A stretch of DNA of 64,000 bases from Streptomyces sp. LBL. Lineage in GTDB: Bacteria; Actinomycetota; Actinomycetes; Streptomycetales; Streptomycetaceae. The notes beneath the pieces are model-generated. The model made no database searches. It was not told where the DNA came from and was given only the letters and a program-made list of their open reading frames with translations. A program made the translations under genes and the position numbers. The stretch is from positions 310,001-374,000 of the forward strand of contig NZ_JARXYX010000002.1 of the NCBI RefSeq assembly GCF_029893585.1, read 5' to 3'. Below are positions 1 to 7,610 of the stretch, piece by piece; the stretch's first letter is position 1; each line of letters starts with the position of its first letter.

Positions 1-22
1 GATCACTGCTTCCTCCCTGGCG

Positions 23-39
23 CCGTTCGTTGTGAACGG
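23..39. other. Short inverted repeat at the window edge
   Basis: CCGTTC and GAACGG face each other across five bases. It lies about 155 bases before the first gene and could be a terminator of a gene outside the window or an operator for the DUF305 gene. Nothing else is recognisable in positions 1-195 apart from an A/T-richer stretch around 55-120. Confidence 0.25.
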
Positions 40-195
40 TTAACGCACTCCGAAGTATGGTCTTCATCATGCCCATATCAACAGTAGGCAACGAAGCTGT
101 AATGAAGGTTTTCGATCATTCATGCGCGGAAGCGTGCTAGGACGGTCGTCAGCACTCACGAGGTGCCCCTCATCCCGCCTGCCCAGGAGGTCGCT

Positions 196-852
196 GTGCC
201 CTTCCGCCGCGCGTTGCGCGCCCCCCTCGCCACGGCCGCGCTGACCGCCCTGGCCGCGCTCGGGCTCGGGGCCTGTGACTCCGGCCCGGACGACCCCGAG
301 CCCGCCGCCGCGACCGGCTCTTCGGTACTGGTGCCCGGCAAGCCCGGTGAGGCGAACCGGACGATGTCCGCCGAGGACGCGCAGGCGCAGCGCGTCGACG
401 ACGACACGCCCAACACGGCGGACGTCGGCTACGCCCGCATGATGATCGCGCACCACACCCAGGCACTGGAGATGACCGAACTCGCCCCGGACCGCGCCCG
501 GTCCGTGAAGGTCAAGGCACTCGCCGAGCGGATCGCGGCCGCACAGGGCCCGGAGATCAGTAGCATGCAGGGCTGGCTGAAGGAGTACGGCGAGGACGAG
601 AAGAGCGAGAGCCACGCCCACAGCACGATGCCCGGCATGGCGACCGAAGCGCAGCTGAAAACGCTGCGCGCGGCCCGGGGCACGGCTTTCGACCAGCTCT
701 TCCTCACTCTGATGATCACTCACCACGAGGGGGCGATCGCGATGGCCACGGACGTCAAGGGCCAGGGCAACAACGTGCGGATCGAGGAGATGGCCGACGA
801 TGTGATCGCTCAGCAGACGAGCGAGATCACGCGGATGCGAACCATGCGGTGA
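196..852 (+). CDS. DUF305 domain lipoprotein
   Basis: Predicted exported lipoprotein of 218 residues. The N-terminus has basic residues, a hydrophobic stretch and a lipobox ending LGAC, so the mature protein should be anchored by the cysteine near residue 27. The rest matches the DUF305 pattern: two antiparallel helical halves, each with a His pair (MIAHHTQA and MITHHEGA) and Met-rich turns (SMQGW, MPGM). DUF305 proteins often occur with copper or metal resistance genes, and the His/Met residues suggest metal handling; no metal gene lies next to this one. The GTG at 196 is chosen over an in-frame GTG at 163 because AGGAGG ends about seven bases before it. The stop sits inside a 12-base palindrome (849-860). 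Confidence 0.85.
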   Translation: MPFRRALRAPLATAALTALAALGLGACDSGPDDPEPAAATGSSVLVPGKPGEANRTMSAEDAQAQRVDDDTPNTADVGYARMMIAHHTQALEMTELAPDRARSVKVKALAERIAAAQGPEISSMQGWLKEYGEDEKSESHAHSTMPGMATEAQLKTLRAARGTAFDQLFLTLMITHHEGAIAMATDVKGQGNNVRIEEMADDVIAQQTSEITRMRTMR

Positions 853-935
853 CCGGTCACATCACAGCGGCCCGCCACACCACGACGGCCCGCCGAATCG
901 CGGTGACCGCTGAACCGCTGGGACCCGCCGAACGG

Positions 936-1003
936 AACGGTCCGCAGTGATCCCCTGAACCGCAGCGAACCGCAGCGAACCGCCGAACGGTCCGCAGTGA
1001 TCC
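936..1003. repeat. 18-base direct repeat, exact 50-base period
   Basis: AACGGTCCGCAGTGATCC occurs at 936-953 and again at 986-1003. Between them GCAGCGAACC is tandemly doubled (963-982), and related GAACCG words are scattered through 905-1015. The block lies in the gap between the DUF305 and DUF6214 genes and fits no gene. Confidence 0.8.
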
Positions 1004-1100
1004 ACTACTGAACCGTGGCGATTCGCCGACCCGAAGTGACCCCGCCACACCGCAACGGCTCTCCGCCCGCGGTGGCCCGCCAGGTGTGCAACAGCCGCGG

Positions 1101-1613
1101 TCAGCGCCGTGCGTGGCGTGGCGTCAGGAAGCCCGCGTCCCGTGCCTGCGCGATCAGCCTGAGGGACTTGCGGCGGCCGTGTCCGGTCGCGCACATCACC
1201 GCGACGACGGGATCGGCGCCCTCCTCCTGGGCCGCGCGGTACTCCTGCGCGACGAGCCACCGTCCCTCGATCCCCCACGGCCACGCGGGACGGGCCCGGC
1301 GCGACCCGGACGTCTCGCAGCCGGACGCGGGCCCACCGCCGCAGGCCTCGAACAGGGGCCCCTCGATCCAGTCGGCGAGGTCGGCCAGGTCGTCGAGCGA
1401 GAGCGCCGGCCGGGCCCGGACGTCCTCGACCGAGATGCCCGCGCCGGACACCACGGCGAGCGCGTCGACCCGGGCACCGTCGGCGAAGTCCAACCGGACG
1501 TCGAACCACGAGGTGGCGCCCCCGTCTTCCCGCACTTCCCACGCGGGCCGCACGGACACGGTGCCGCCCGTCGGACAACGATCAGAAAGATTAAGAAAGG
1601 ATGCTTCCAGCAC
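1101..1613 (-). CDS. DUF6214 family protein
   Basis: Small cytoplasmic protein of unknown function, 170 residues from the outer GTG start. The body (PAWEVRED, ATSWFDVRL, DGARVDALAVV, ADWIEGPL) and the C-terminus (GHGRRKSLRLIAQARDAG, then TPRHARR) match what I remember of Streptomyces DUF6214 proteins. The basic C-terminal end looks able to bind nucleic acid, but that is inference. The first 18 residues are poorly biased in third codon positions, so an inner GTG at 1559 may be the true start. It is divergent from the ferredoxin reductase gene. No signal peptide or membrane segment is visible. Confidence 0.72.
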   Translation of the reverse strand: MLEASFLNLSDRCPTGGTVSVRPAWEVREDGGATSWFDVRLDFADGARVDALAVVSGAGISVEDVRARPALSLDDLADLADWIEGPLFEACGGGPASGCETSGSRRARPAWPWGIEGRWLVAQEYRAAQEEGADPVVAVMCATGHGRRKSLRLIAQARDAGFLTPRHARR

Positions 1614-1740
1614 ACACGCAACGTAACCGCATGATCACAATCCATACGAATGGACACGCGTACCGCCACCGCGCACGGCACCCTGACAGCGGAGCGGCGA
1701 CGGTGCCATCCTGGAAGCGTCAGCGATCTCCTGCGGATCC

Positions 1741-1776
1741 ATCGGATCCCCCAGATCTTCATCGGATCCCCCAGAT
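1741..1776. repeat. Two 16-base direct repeats before the reductase gene
   Basis: ATCGGATCCCCCAGAT is present at 1741-1756 and 1761-1776, centred 20 bases (two helical turns) apart, and the second copy abuts the ribosome-binding site of the reductase gene. The spacing would suit a tandem operator; slippage or small duplication is the simpler alternative. Confidence 0.75.
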
Positions 1777-1789
1777 GAGGAGTCCGGCC

Positions 1790-3136
1790 GTGCTCCGTGT
1801 CGCCGTCGTGGGTTCCGGGCCGAGCGGGTGCTACACCGCCCAGGGCCTGGTCCAGCAGGATCCCGAGGTGCTCGTCGACGTCCTGGACCGGCTGCCGTGT
1901 CCCTACGGCCTGGTGCGGTACGGCGTGGCACCGGACCACGAGAAGATCAAGTCGCTGCAGAACAATCTGCGTACGGTCCTGGAGCACGAGCGTGTGCGGT
2001 TCCTGGGGGGCGTCCAGATCGGCCCCGGCGGGGTGCCGGCCGCGCGGCTGCGGGAGCTGTACCACGCGGTCGTGTACTGCGTGGGCGCCGCCACCGACCG
2101 GCACCTCGGGATTCCAGGGGAGGACCTGCCGGGGAGCTGGTCCGCGACGGAGTTCGTGTCCTGGTACAGCGCGCACCCCGACTCCGCGGCCGAGGGTTTC
2201 GTCGCCGGAGCCCGCTCCGCGGTGGTCATCGGCGTGGGCAACGTCGCCGTGGACGTCACCCGGATGCTGGCCCGGAGTCCGGCGGAGCTGAACCCGACCG
2301 ACATGCCCCACAGGGCCCTGACCGCGCTGGCGGCGAGCCAGGTGACCGAGATCCACATGGTGGGCCGGCGCGGACCCTCCCAGGCCCGTTTCACGACCAA
2401 GGAACTGCGTGAGCTGGGCGCCCTGCCGGGCACCGAAGTGGAGGTCGATCCGCGGGAGTTGGCTTTGGACCCGGCCTACGACGACCCCTCCGCACTGCCC
2501 GCCGCACAGCGCCGCAACGTGGAGGTGCTGCGCGGCTGGGCGAAAGCCCCGGCCCAGGAAGCAGCGCTCCGCCGGATCCGGCTGCGGTTCTTCCTGCGGC
2601 CCGTCGGACTCCTCGCCGTGGGAGGGCGCGTGGGCGCGGTGCGCTTCGAGCGGACGGTTCCGGACGGGCGGGGCGGGGTGAGGGGCACGGGACGGTTCGA
2701 GGAGATCGAGGCGCAGTTGGTGCTGCGCTCGGTGGGCTATCGCGGAGTTCCGCTGGAGGGGCTGCCGTTCGACCCGGCGAGTGGCACGGTGCCTCATCTG
2801 GCCGGCCGGGTCCTGCGGGAGGGCGCGGTCGCGCCCGGCGAGTACGTGGCCGGCTGGATCAAGCGCGGCCCGACGGGTGTCATCGGCACCAACCGGCCGT
2901 GCTCCAAGGAGACGGTCACCTCGCTGCTCGAGGACGCCCCCGTACTCGTACACGAAGAGCTCCCCGAGGATCCGCTCGTGGCACTGCGGGCCGACGGGGT
3001 CCGACCGGTCGAGTGGGCGGGGTGGCAGGCGATCGAGCGGGCCGAGGCGGAGCTCGGGGCCTCGCTGGGGCGGAGCGTGGTCAAGCTGCCGGACTGGGAA
3101 TCGCTGCTGACAGCGGCGCGGTCCATGACCCCTTGA
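1790..3136 (+). CDS. fprA: FAD-dependent ferredoxin/adrenodoxin-type NADP reductase
   Basis: Soluble flavoprotein expected to pass electrons between NADPH and ferredoxin, for example to cytochromes P450. Its 448 residues fit the FprA/adrenodoxin reductase family. Visible marks are the FAD Rossmann motif VAVVGSGPSG at the start, PCPYGLVRYGVAPDH, the NADP-binding GVGNVAVDVTRML, HMVGRRGP, and the C-terminal AGWIKRGPTGVIGTNR segment typical of the family. The GTG at 1790 follows GAGGAG (1777-1782) by seven bases and begins exactly at the Rossmann strand; upstream in-frame starts would add an unlikely tail. No ferredoxin or P450 gene is adjacent. The stop lies within about ten bases of the end of a decayed IS605-like element. 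The symbol is given by family resemblance. Confidence 0.88.
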   Translation: MLRVAVVGSGPSGCYTAQGLVQQDPEVLVDVLDRLPCPYGLVRYGVAPDHEKIKSLQNNLRTVLEHERVRFLGGVQIGPGGVPAARLRELYHAVVYCVGAATDRHLGIPGEDLPGSWSATEFVSWYSAHPDSAAEGFVAGARSAVVIGVGNVAVDVTRMLARSPAELNPTDMPHRALTALAASQVTEIHMVGRRGPSQARFTTKELRELGALPGTEVEVDPRELALDPAYDDPSALPAAQRRNVEVLRGWAKAPAQEAALRRIRLRFFLRPVGLLAVGGRVGAVRFERTVPDGRGGVRGTGRFEEIEAQLVLRSVGYRGVPLEGLPFDPASGTVPHLAGRVLREGAVAPGEYVAGWIKRGPTGVIGTNRPCSKETVTSLLEDAPVLVHEELPEDPLVALRADGVRPVEWAGWQAIERAEAELGASLGRSVVKLPDWESLLTAARSMTP

Positions 3137-4184
3137 AGTGCTCTCCCGGCTGAAGCCGGGAAATTCCTGCTTACCTTGCGGCAGCGGGTTTGACGCGTTT
3201 CGCGCGCCTGACGACCGCCCTCCCGGCAGCCGGGATGAGCGCGAGGCCCATCCGGTTCAGGTGCAAGACGTTCCGGGCTGCGTTGTGGTCGGCGTTGCCC
3301 GACCAGCCGCAGTCCGGGTTCTTGCACACGAACACGGCCCGGTTCTCCCTGCTCCCGGGCGTGGTGAAGCCGCACGCTGAGCAGCGCCGGGAGGTACCGG
3401 GGGCGGGTACCTTGTGCAGGGTGCCGCCGAGCCGGGCGCTCTTGTACGTCAGCATCGTGACCGTGCGGCCCCATGCCTCCCCGCTGATGGAGCGGTTCAG
3501 TCCGGACTTCTGGGCGACGTTCTTGCCCGGCTCCTCAGTGGTTCCCCTGGCAGACTTGGTCATGTTCGTGATGCTGAGTGCTTCGACCACGACGGTGCCG
3601 TATGTGCGGGCGATGTCGGTGGTGGTCTTGTGCTGCCAGTCCAGGGCCCGGCGCTTGGCTTTCGCACGGAGTCCTGCGATCTGGTCGTAGGTGTGCTGCA
3701 GTCGGCGACTGGTGCGCCCGCCGGGCTTTCGGTGTGCCTTGCGCCGCGCGGCGCGTTGCTCCAGGTGCAGGAGCCTGGCCTTCTCCTTGCCGGTCAGCCA
3801 TTCGCCGTTGATCAGTCGTGCCCCGGTGATCCGGTTCTCCGCGCCCGCGCGCTTGCCGGCCGGAAGGTCTCTGGTCCAGCGGAAGCGGACGCGGCCCACC
3901 TTGGGAATGCTGGCCATGCCCCAGCGTCGGTGCACGCGGATGATGTTCAGATCGCGGCCCTGTGGGATGTCCACGGACATCACCGTGCGGAACCGACCCT
4001 TGAAGTTCGGGGCGTCGGCGCGCCCGGCCCAACAGTTCTTCCATGCCTGGAAGTACGCCTTGAGTACCGCTTGCGCGGCCTGGGCGGGCAGGACGGCCAG
4101 GAAGTCGATCTCCTGGCGGGCCTGACGGATCGCGGCGTCCGCGTTCGCGACTGTCCGCATCTCCTTCGGCCCGGCGAGGAGCGT
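3137..4184 (-). mobile_element. Decayed IS200/IS605-type element (tnpB only)
   Basis: One end is recognisable as a small hairpin followed by AAATTCCTG (3144-3170), the kind of subterminal structure seen at the right end of tnpB elements, just after the reductase stop. No tnpA transposase gene and no convincing left end are present. The other boundary is set near 4184 because a + strand coding remnant with full G/C third-position bias starts there. The element looks immobile by itself. Confidence 0.65.
3144..3161. other. Right-end hairpin of the tnpB element
   Basis: TCCCGGC, loop TGAA, GCCGGGA: a perfect 7-bp stem. In tnpB elements this position, just past the 3' end of tnpB, also lies in the part transcribed as the guide (omega) RNA, so the hairpin may be the last RNA scaffold stem as well as a transposition signal. 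It could also stop transcription from the reductase gene. Confidence 0.65.
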
Positions 4185-4217
4185 GACATCACGGTGTCCT
4201 GCCCCCTCGGCAGCCAC
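3171..4217 (-). pseudogene. tnpB: TnpB (IS605 OrfB) RNA-guided nuclease, internally deleted
   Basis: The 348-residue frame carries typical TnpB parts: a central HRRWG...IPKVGRVRFRW segment (residues 96-114), RuvC-II VVVEALSITNMT with the catalytic Glu at 212, a zinc ribbon (Cys279, 282, 298, 303) and RuvC-III GNADHNAARN with Asp310. Between RITGARLI (about 136) and GEWLTGKEKARLL, intact relatives have several dozen residues that include the RuvC-I Asp (a GIDRG-type motif); here they are absent, so the nuclease centre is incomplete. The expected N-terminal wedge start is missing too, the frame opening instead with an unrelated leader. The reading frame stays open, so the product could still be made and bind RNA. 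The family is certain; deletion as the cause rests on remembered homologues. Confidence 0.85.
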
Positions 4218-4289
4218 GACCGCGGCGACCTGGAGGTGACCGCGCAGGGCTACCGCACGTCCACGGTCTCCACCCGCGGCCGGCGCTGA
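4185..4289 (+). pseudogene. C-terminal remnant of an unidentified gene
   Basis: Thirty-four codons from GAC at 4185 to the TGA at 4287-4289 end almost without exception in G or C. That is what a real Streptomyces coding end looks like and is unlike the adjoining tnpB sequence in this frame. The peptide begins DITVSCPLGSHDRG and ends TVSTRGRR. I do not recognise the family. The upstream part is gone, replaced by the tnpB element, and a terminator follows 30 bases after the stop. Confidence 0.5.
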
Positions 4290-4318
4290 GCCGTCGACGG
4301 CACCCGGCGCACGTCACC

Positions 4319-4343
4319 GTCCGGCGGCCGCCGGCCGCCGGAC
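4319..4343. terminator. GC-rich terminator hairpin
   Basis: GTCCGGCGGC and GCCGCCGGAC form a perfect 10-bp stem around five bases. It lies between the convergent coding remnant (+) and the SDR gene (-) and could serve both directions. No U-run is present, as is usual in Streptomyces. Confidence 0.6.
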
Positions 4344-4364
4344 CACAGCCTCTGCGCGGATCGC

Positions 4365-5222
4365 TCAGGCGTCGGTTCCGGTGAGAGCGGCGGTCGCCTG
4401 CCAGAGCTTCCCGGCGACCGCCAGGTCCAGGCCCGCCCGGCCGGGCTTGCGGATCAGCGGGTGGCCCGTGAAGCTGAACAGCCCGTCCGGTCCGACGTAG
4501 GCGTTGCCGGGGACGTCCTGCGTGGCCGCGTACATGAGCGGCAGCGCTCCGCGCTCGGCGTCCTGCACCAGGAACGGGAGCCGGTTGACGAATCCCAGCG
4601 GCGAGTGCGTGACCAGTCCGGTGCGCGCGATGCCAGGGTGAGCGACGACCGAGCGGACATGGCTGCCCGAGTCGGTCAAGCGGCGCTGCAGTTCCAGCGA
4701 GAACAGCACGACGGCGAGCTTGGACGACTCGTACACGGCCAGCCCGTTGTACTTGCGGGAGCGCCAATCGAGGTCGTCGAGATCCAGCTTGGCGAAGCGG
4801 TGCAGCTGACTGGAGACCGTCACCACGCGGTCGGTCAGCCGCGGCAGCAGCAGGTTGGTGAGCACGAACGGCCCGAAGTAGTTCGTCGCGGTCTGCACGT
4901 CGAGACCCTGCGCGGTCCGTGCCGCCGGGATGTCCATCACCCCGGCATTGTTGATCAGCACATCGATGTCCCCGGTGTACGACCCTGCGAACGCGTGCAC
5001 CGAGTCCAGGTCGGCGACATCGAGTCGCCGGACATCGAACTCTCCACGCATCCCTTCCACTGCCCGGCGCGTCTTGTCGACGTCGCGCACGGCCAGCACC
5101 ACATGGGCGCCGGCCCGGGCGAGTTCACGGGCGGTCACCAGCCCGATCCCCCCACCCCCACCGGTGATCACCACCGTCACGCCGGCCATGTTCGGCAGCT
5201 GGTCCGCGGTCCATTTGGCCAT
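4365..5222 (-). CDS. Short-chain dehydrogenase/reductase (SDR)
   Basis: Cytoplasmic NAD(P)(H)-dependent oxidoreductase, 285 residues. The classical SDR marks are present: glycine-rich cofactor loop TGGGGGIG near residue 22, NNAGVM in the middle, the serine in VTVSSQ, and the catalytic YESSK. The overall sequence (LNNxAGVMDIP, PLIRKPGRAGLDL) is closest to retinol-dehydrogenase/protochlorophyllide-reductase-like SDRs; the substrate cannot be told. The ATG at 5222 is chosen because GGAGGAG sits eight bases upstream; the frame stays open further upstream without such a site. It is divergent from the HTH regulator at 5407, a pairing often seen when the regulator controls the SDR. Confidence 0.85.
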   Translation of the reverse strand: MAKWTADQLPNMAGVTVVITGGGGGIGLVTARELARAGAHVVLAVRDVDKTRRAVEGMRGEFDVRRLDVADLDSVHAFAGSYTGDIDVLINNAGVMDIPAARTAQGLDVQTATNYFGPFVLTNLLLPRLTDRVVTVSSQLHRFAKLDLDDLDWRSRKYNGLAVYESSKLAVVLFSLELQRRLTDSGSHVRSVVAHPGIARTGLVTHSPLGFVNRLPFLVQDAERGALPLMYAATQDVPGNAYVGPDGLFSFTGHPLIRKPGRAGLDLAVAGKLWQATAALTGTDA

Positions 5223-5406
5223 ACGAAACTCCTCCAGAGGCGGGCTTGCCCGATTCCTGACATCGCCCAGTAGAAAGGGACCGTGCCGACGGATGAAGGA
5301 CATGCCCAACCACTGAACGGCAGGGCGTGGCTAACCGTGCGCACGTGCCGGACCATGAGGTGGCGGCATACGACATACGGCACGAGGCATTCGAGGTGGG
5401 AAGCTG

Positions 5407-6264
5407 ATGGTGGACACGACACTGGATCGCGACGGCCTGGCCGGCTTTCTGCGCGGACGCCGGGAGTCCCTGCAACCCGAGGACGTCGGGTTGCGCCGCG
5501 GCACACGACGGCGCACGGCCGGGCTGCGCCGCGAGGAGGTCGCCGAGCTGTGCGACATGTCGGCCGACTACCTGGCCCGGCTCGAACGCGGTGGTGGTTC
5601 CCAGCCGTCGCAGCAGATGGCGGCAGCCATCGCCCGGGGCCTGCGCCTGACCCCGGACGAGCGCGACCACTTGTTCCTGCTGTGCGGGCACCGCCTTCAG
5701 ACACGGCAACTGCGCGAAGCACACATCAGTCCCGGGCTGCTGCGCGTCATGGACCGGCTGCAGGACACCCCGTCGCAGATCATGGGCCCGGTCGGCGAGA
5801 CGCTGCAGCAGACGCCGCCGGCCGTGGCGCTGCTCGGCGACGAGACGCGTCACACCGGCCCGGCGCGCAGCGCCCTCTACCGGTGGTTCACCGACCCCGC
5901 CGCCGCCCGCCATCGGTACCTGCCGGACGACCACGACCTGCACAGCCGCGTCTACGTCGCCGTCCTGCGCGCCAGTGCCACCGCGCAGGGGCCCGGGTCG
6001 CCGGCCGCCTCGCTGGTGGCCGACCTGCAGCACAACAAGGAATTCGCCGAGCTGTGGAACCGCCAGGAAGTGGGACTTCGGTGGAGCAGCGCCAAACGGT
6101 TCGTCCACCCCGAGGTCGGACGCATCGACCTGTACTGCCAGACACTGCTCGACCCCGACCAGGGGCAGTCCCTGCTCATCTTCACCGCCACGCCCGGCAC
6201 CGAGAGCCACGACAGACTCGCCCTGCTGACCGTGCTCGGCGCCGACACGTTCACAGGTTCCTGA
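5407..6264 (+). CDS. HTH regulator with MmyB-like ligand domain
   Basis: DNA-binding regulator of 285 residues. The N-terminal XRE-type helix-turn-helix (about 10-85) contains RTAGLRREEVAEL and SADYLARLERG, the signature of the MmyB/MLTR family. The C-terminal half (about 105-285) fits the PAS-like ligand-binding domain of these regulators: YRWFTDP, VYVAVLRA, ELWNRQEV, FVHPEVG. Members usually control a divergent SDR or hydrolase gene in response to a small hydrophobic ligand, which fits the SDR across the 184-base intergenic space. RBS-like AGGTGGGAAGCTG precedes the ATG. I see no clear palindrome to name as its operator. Confidence 0.87.
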   Translation: MVDTTLDRDGLAGFLRGRRESLQPEDVGLRRGTRRRTAGLRREEVAELCDMSADYLARLERGGGSQPSQQMAAAIARGLRLTPDERDHLFLLCGHRLQTRQLREAHISPGLLRVMDRLQDTPSQIMGPVGETLQQTPPAVALLGDETRHTGPARSALYRWFTDPAAARHRYLPDDHDLHSRVYVAVLRASATAQGPGSPAASLVADLQHNKEFAELWNRQEVGLRWSSAKRFVHPEVGRIDLYCQTLLDPDQGQSLLIFTATPGTESHDRLALLTVLGADTFTGS

Positions 6265-6427
6265 CGCACATGAGGTCTTTTTCGGAGCCGAGCGCCTTTC
6301 GACGCGGCCGTCGCGTGGAGAGCGGGACAGGACACGGCGGCCGGCACCACACTCTCGGCACTTCCTGCGCGCACAGCCGACGCCTCAGGGAACCGACGGG
6401 GGTGACGGCCACGCGAGCGGCTGGTGC

Positions 6428-6716
6428 GTGGACGCGAACACCGTCCTGCAGCAGTGCGCCTTCGACCTGCTGGCCGGCATAGCCACCGCCGCCCGGCTCC
6501 CCGACGGCGGCGTCCTCGTCCTGGCGAACGACGAGGACGAGGACACCCCCAGGTGGAAGGTGCTCACCCTGCCTGGTGCGGCACGCTCCGCCGGCCGTGG
6601 CCGACGCATTCCGCGCGACCCGGCTCGGCGGTCACCGGGGCCGCACCTCCGGCGCTCTCCCCGAGGCCGACGCCCCGGACGCGATCCTGGCGCGTGCACT
6701 GGCCTTCGGGCACTGA
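6428..6716 (+). pseudogene. Small unknown gene, probably frameshifted
   Basis: From GTG at 6428 one frame reads as a plausible acidic protein (VDANTVLQQCAFDLLAGI, then ARLPDGGVLVLANDEDEDT) with strong G/C third positions up to about 6585. After that the bias moves to another frame, which runs AVADAFRATRLGG ... AILARALAFGH to the TGA at 6714-6716. Joining the two would give about 95 residues. I do not recognise the family. A one-base change near 6585 is the simplest explanation; a sequencing error is possible. Confidence 0.35.
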
Positions 6717-6754
6717 GATCTCGGCCCGAGAAACTCCTGGGGACGGTCTTCCCC

Positions 6755-7357
6755 TCAGCCCGTCGTGCGCCCCCACAGGGGGCCGAACCGTGCCCACTCG
6801 GCGTCCCACTGCTCCATGCGCCGGCGTTCCAGGCGCCCCCGCAGGACGCGGCCGCCGACGAAGGGCACGGCACCGGCACCGAAGCCGATCAGGGCACCGG
6901 TCATGGCGGCCCGGAGACGGGCCTGGGCGGCGGTGGCGGGCTTCGTCACCAGGCGGCCCTCCGGGTCCGTCCAGACCGTGACCGGGGTCCCGAAGCTGCT
7001 ACCGGGGTCCACCCGGGCCTGGCCCGTGTGCTCGGAGCCGTCCGGCACGGTCCAGCGCACCTTGGCCCACACCCGCTCGCTGCTCGCCCTGCCGGGGGAC
7101 GCGGCCACCGTCCCCGGTGCCTGTTCGGTGAGGTGCGCCATGACGGGACGCCACTCGACGCGCTCCCGGGCCATCCCGTGCTCCGCGGTCCGGGCGACGC
7201 CCAGACCGGCGAGTACGCCGACGAGGAACGTGAGCGCCCAGGCACCGAGCACGACCCAGGCCTCCACCTCGTCGGCCCGCCGCTTGAGCGCATTGCGCCG
7301 CCAGCGCCACAGCCACACCTTCGGACCACGGAACGCCATCGCAGGCATCCTCCTCAT
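6755..7357 (-). CDS. Rv1733c-like membrane protein
   Basis: Membrane protein of 200 residues. It starts with a basic WRWRRNALKRRADEVEAW segment, followed by a first transmembrane helix (AWVVLGAWALTFLVGVL, about 33-55), an external domain with beta strands (KVRWTVPDGSEHTGQARV, TPVTVWTDPEGRLV), and a second helix (TGALIGFGAGAVPFVGG, about 152-170) before a basic cytoplasmic tail. This layout and the first motif match the Rv1733c family of Streptomyces and Mycobacterium, of unknown function. The gene stands alone between a small frameshifted gene and the BNR-repeat gene, the latter divergent. Confidence 0.75.
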   Translation of the reverse strand: MRRMPAMAFRGPKVWLWRWRRNALKRRADEVEAWVVLGAWALTFLVGVLAGLGVARTAEHGMARERVEWRPVMAHLTEQAPGTVAASPGRASSERVWAKVRWTVPDGSEHTGQARVDPGSSFGTPVTVWTDPEGRLVTKPATAAQARLRAAMTGALIGFGAGAVPFVGGRVLRGRLERRRMEQWDAEWARFGPLWGRTTG

Positions 7358-7547
7358 CAGCGCACGAACATGCCGGACCGCCCTCCCATACGGGAGCCGT
7401 GTCCGGGATGCTCACAGCAAGATTCCCGGCTCGACGGGTCGCACGCGGCCCGATCCCGCGCGACAGCTCCTTCGAAGCGGCCCGTGGACCCCGCAGCACG
7501 GTTGCCATCGCCGTGCTGACCTGCGGCGGAGCTCGTTGCGAGGGTGA

Positions 7548-7570
7548 CTGTCAGTGGTGGGGTGCAGACT
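7548..7570 (+). promoter_or_regulatory. RecA-NDp/PafBC-type promoter, probable
   Basis: CTGTCAGTGGT, six bases, then CAGACT resembles the actinobacterial LexA-independent damage promoter (TTGTCAGTGGC-N6-TAGggT), with 9 of 11 upstream positions matching. Transcription from it would begin roughly 35 bases before the BNR gene's ATG and include its GGAGGTGA ribosome-binding site. Confidence 0.5.
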
Positions 7571-7610
7571 GGCGGGTGTCTGGGACAAAGACGTCGCGGA
7601 GGTGATCGGC

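Noticed and set aside
3137..4364. Complete autonomous transposon
   Set aside because: No tnpA, no left end, and an internally deleted TnpB.
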